Assembly: GCA_018398815.1 (NCBI GenBank)
Contig: CM031595.1
Coordinates: forward strand, 49,463,071 to 49,483,070
Direction: 5' to 3'
From: Conus ventricosus
Taxonomy: Eukaryota > Mollusca > Gastropoda > Neogastropoda > Conidae
DNA length: 20,000 nt
Part shown: positions 18,609 to 20,000 of the stretch, piece after piece
Layout: each line of letters begins with the position of its first letter
Position numbering within the stretch: position 1 is the stretch's first letter
Program-made: the position numbers and the translations under genes
The notes under the pieces: generated by a model
Told to the model about the DNA's origin: nothing
What the model saw: only the letters and a program-made list of their open reading frames with translations
Database searches by the model: none

Positions 18609-19350
18609 CTGGGAGGGGAGATAAGCAATCGCATTCGCTCATCCAGTAATGACGCAGGAACGAGCGAAACTCCAGTTGAGGTCTGGGGCGTAAACTATTT
18701 AACAATCAACAGTACAACAATCGCGGCTCCCAGGACGACGCTATCTGAACAGTAGCGGCGGGTCGCTAACGGAATCGAACAGTAACGAGCGAAGAGCAAC
18801 TGCAATTGAGAGAGATGAAATACCGACAACGCTTTCCACCAATCAGCAGTTGTTAGTATTTTTGGTGAGGGATGGTCGATTAGAGAAAAGACTCCCGCTA
18901 GACCTTAAAGACAACATTTATCACGTTTGTATCGGAGATGTAGTAGATTTGAAACGGAAAGAAGCGGACGGAGCTGTTTGAACTTCTTTATTTTTTTCAC
19001 ATTTCTTTTATTCACGAACTTTCGTATGTGTCGGGCGATGGGGATTCAGCGAATTGCCATTGGTAGCAAGATCCATGGGCTTACTTGTGAGGATCCTCAC
19101 GGTGTGACGCTTAAGATTCGGATCAAACCCGGATGCTTCTCAAGAAAAGCTTGGGAGTTCTGACTCGAGTGTCCAACGTCTCGCTAAAGCTTTTCGTACA
19201 TTTCCCTTTCTGTCGTGTTGTTTGTCGCCTTAATTTCCGTTGTGACATCGAACAAACAAACAAACAAAACAAAAGGCAGTTAATCAATTCTAAATTATTT
19301 CCCGATCAATCTGATGTCAGATTTGTGCAGTCACACGTTTTGAACACAAC
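18605..19350. other. No gene seen; unique sequence with a CAAA patch
   Basis: About 745 bp with several short open frames but no recognisable domain. CAAA repeats lie at 19253-19268. A CCAATCAG motif occurs at 18838-18845 with no other promoter signal. Confidence 0.5.
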
Positions 19351-19680
19351 GGCGTTCCCGTTAGCAACACCACAAATCTTTCACCTCTTGTATTGTGCAG
19401 TCACGTTAGCGACACCCCAAATGTTTCACCTCAGGTATAGTGCAGTCACGTTAGCGACACCACAAATGTTTCATTTCAGGTATAGTGCAGTCACGTTAGC
19501 GACACCACAAATATTTCACCTCAGGTATAGAGCAGTCACGTTAGTGACACCACAAATATTTCACCTCAGGTATAGTGCAGTCACGTTAGTGACACCACAA
19601 ATGTTTCACCTCAGGTATAGAGCAGTCACGTTAGCGACACCACAAAAATGTTTCACCTCAGGTATGAGCAGTCACGCACA
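19351..19680. repeat. 45-bp minisatellite, about seven copies
   Basis: Units start at 19396, 19441, 19486, 19531, 19576 and 19621, with a partial copy before (from about 19352) and a short one at 19667. The core is GCAGTCACGTTAGCGACACC then ACAAATGTTTCACC and TCAGGTATAG. The 45-bp period keeps one frame open, which reads AVTLATPQMFHLRYS repeatedly. Variants are mostly single substitutions, and the last full copy has two extra A. Confidence 0.96.
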
Positions 19681-19745
19681 TACGCGAAGCTGCGCAGGTG
19701 TGCATATTTCCAACCTTTGTCGTCCTCCAAACGCTCCGATTCCTG

Positions 19746-19754
19746 CCCCCCCCC

Positions 19755-19788
<34 letters not shown>
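19746..19788. repeat. C9-A-C33 run
   Basis: Nine C, one A at 19755, then 33 uninterrupted C to 19788. This is the longest homopolymer in the window. Confidence 0.97.
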
Positions 19789-20000
19789 TTCCCCTTCCCA
19801 GCTTTTCAGACACACGCGCATATGTCACGCGCACCGCCTTTGTACAAAGAAGAAGAAGCGTGAAAACTGGATGCTTTGGGTTCAAGAGCTACGCCCATCA
19901 CAAGCAAGACAGTTTGTATCAGGACCATGACCCGTTTCCTGGTTACACAGAGGCCGAAGCAGGTCGCCGTTGTAGCCGCACCTTCTCGAATTTTTAGCAG
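19789..20000. other. No gene seen; unique sequence to window end
   Basis: Two hundred bases with no recognisable gene. Short open frames reach the end of the window without a known domain. Confidence 0.4.

Noticed and set aside
18838..18845. A CCAAT-box promoter
   Set aside because: The motif is isolated, with no TATA-like element, start site or downstream gene to support it.
19040..19160. A tRNA-derived SINE head, suggested by a GGATCAAACCCGGAT stretch
   Set aside because: The B-box match is poor, no A box lies at the right spacing and no tRNA fold is apparent.
19351..19680. A CRISPR array, considered because of regular 45-bp spacing
   Set aside because: The whole 45-bp period is conserved, so there are no spacers; it is a minisatellite.

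Overview
The window looks like non-coding, repeat-dominated DNA from a metazoan genome, most likely a mollusc or similar marine invertebrate. It carries decayed non-LTR retrotransposons (LINEs), very long GA, CA and GC dinucleotide tracts, several minisatellites and long G or C runs. There are no bacterial-style operons, RNA genes or IS elements, and no host gene that I can support with confidence. The mollusc assignment rests on remembered similarity of the LINE proteins and LINE tails, so it is inference.

Layout: 1-180 is a 24-bp minisatellite cut by the window edge. From 517 to about 5460 lies a nearly full-length LINE on the minus strand (copy A). It has an ORF1 with an N-terminal hydrophobic segment, a 2A-like motif, a coiled coil and an L1-ORF1-like RNA-binding region. 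Its ORF2 has an APE endonuclease, a reverse transcriptase with all three catalytic aspartates, and a C-terminal CCHC motif. The 3' end has a short stem-loop and a hexamer repeat tail. Many frameshifts make the copy inactive as it stands. From 5462 to 7985 is a dense microsatellite field (GA, CA, CG, GACA) with embedded short conserved islands. From 8286 to 11570 come small tandem duplications (42 and 44 bp), a 65-bp minisatellite, an (AT)n tract and a decaying ~29-bp minisatellite.

From 12180 to 14640 is a second microsatellite field, mostly CT/GT on the plus strand. It contains a 5'-truncated LINE fragment (copy B, minus strand, 13420-14244) with part of an RNase H domain and a C-terminal zinc knuckle, flanked on both sides by (GT)n. 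A third LINE remnant (copy C, plus strand, about 16077-16370) keeps only the last ~40 codons of an ORF and a conserved 3' tail. The rest, 16500-20000, holds a 99-bp in-frame duplication in an open frame, more compound microsatellites, a 147-bp duplication inside CT tracts, a 45-bp (15-codon) minisatellite and a 33-base C run.

Nothing here works as a pathway. The coherent parts are the three LINE families, of which A and B each have the same dinucleotide repeat next to both ends. The most notable single item is the 2A-like motif at the start of copy A's ORF1. I found no convincing new gene system.
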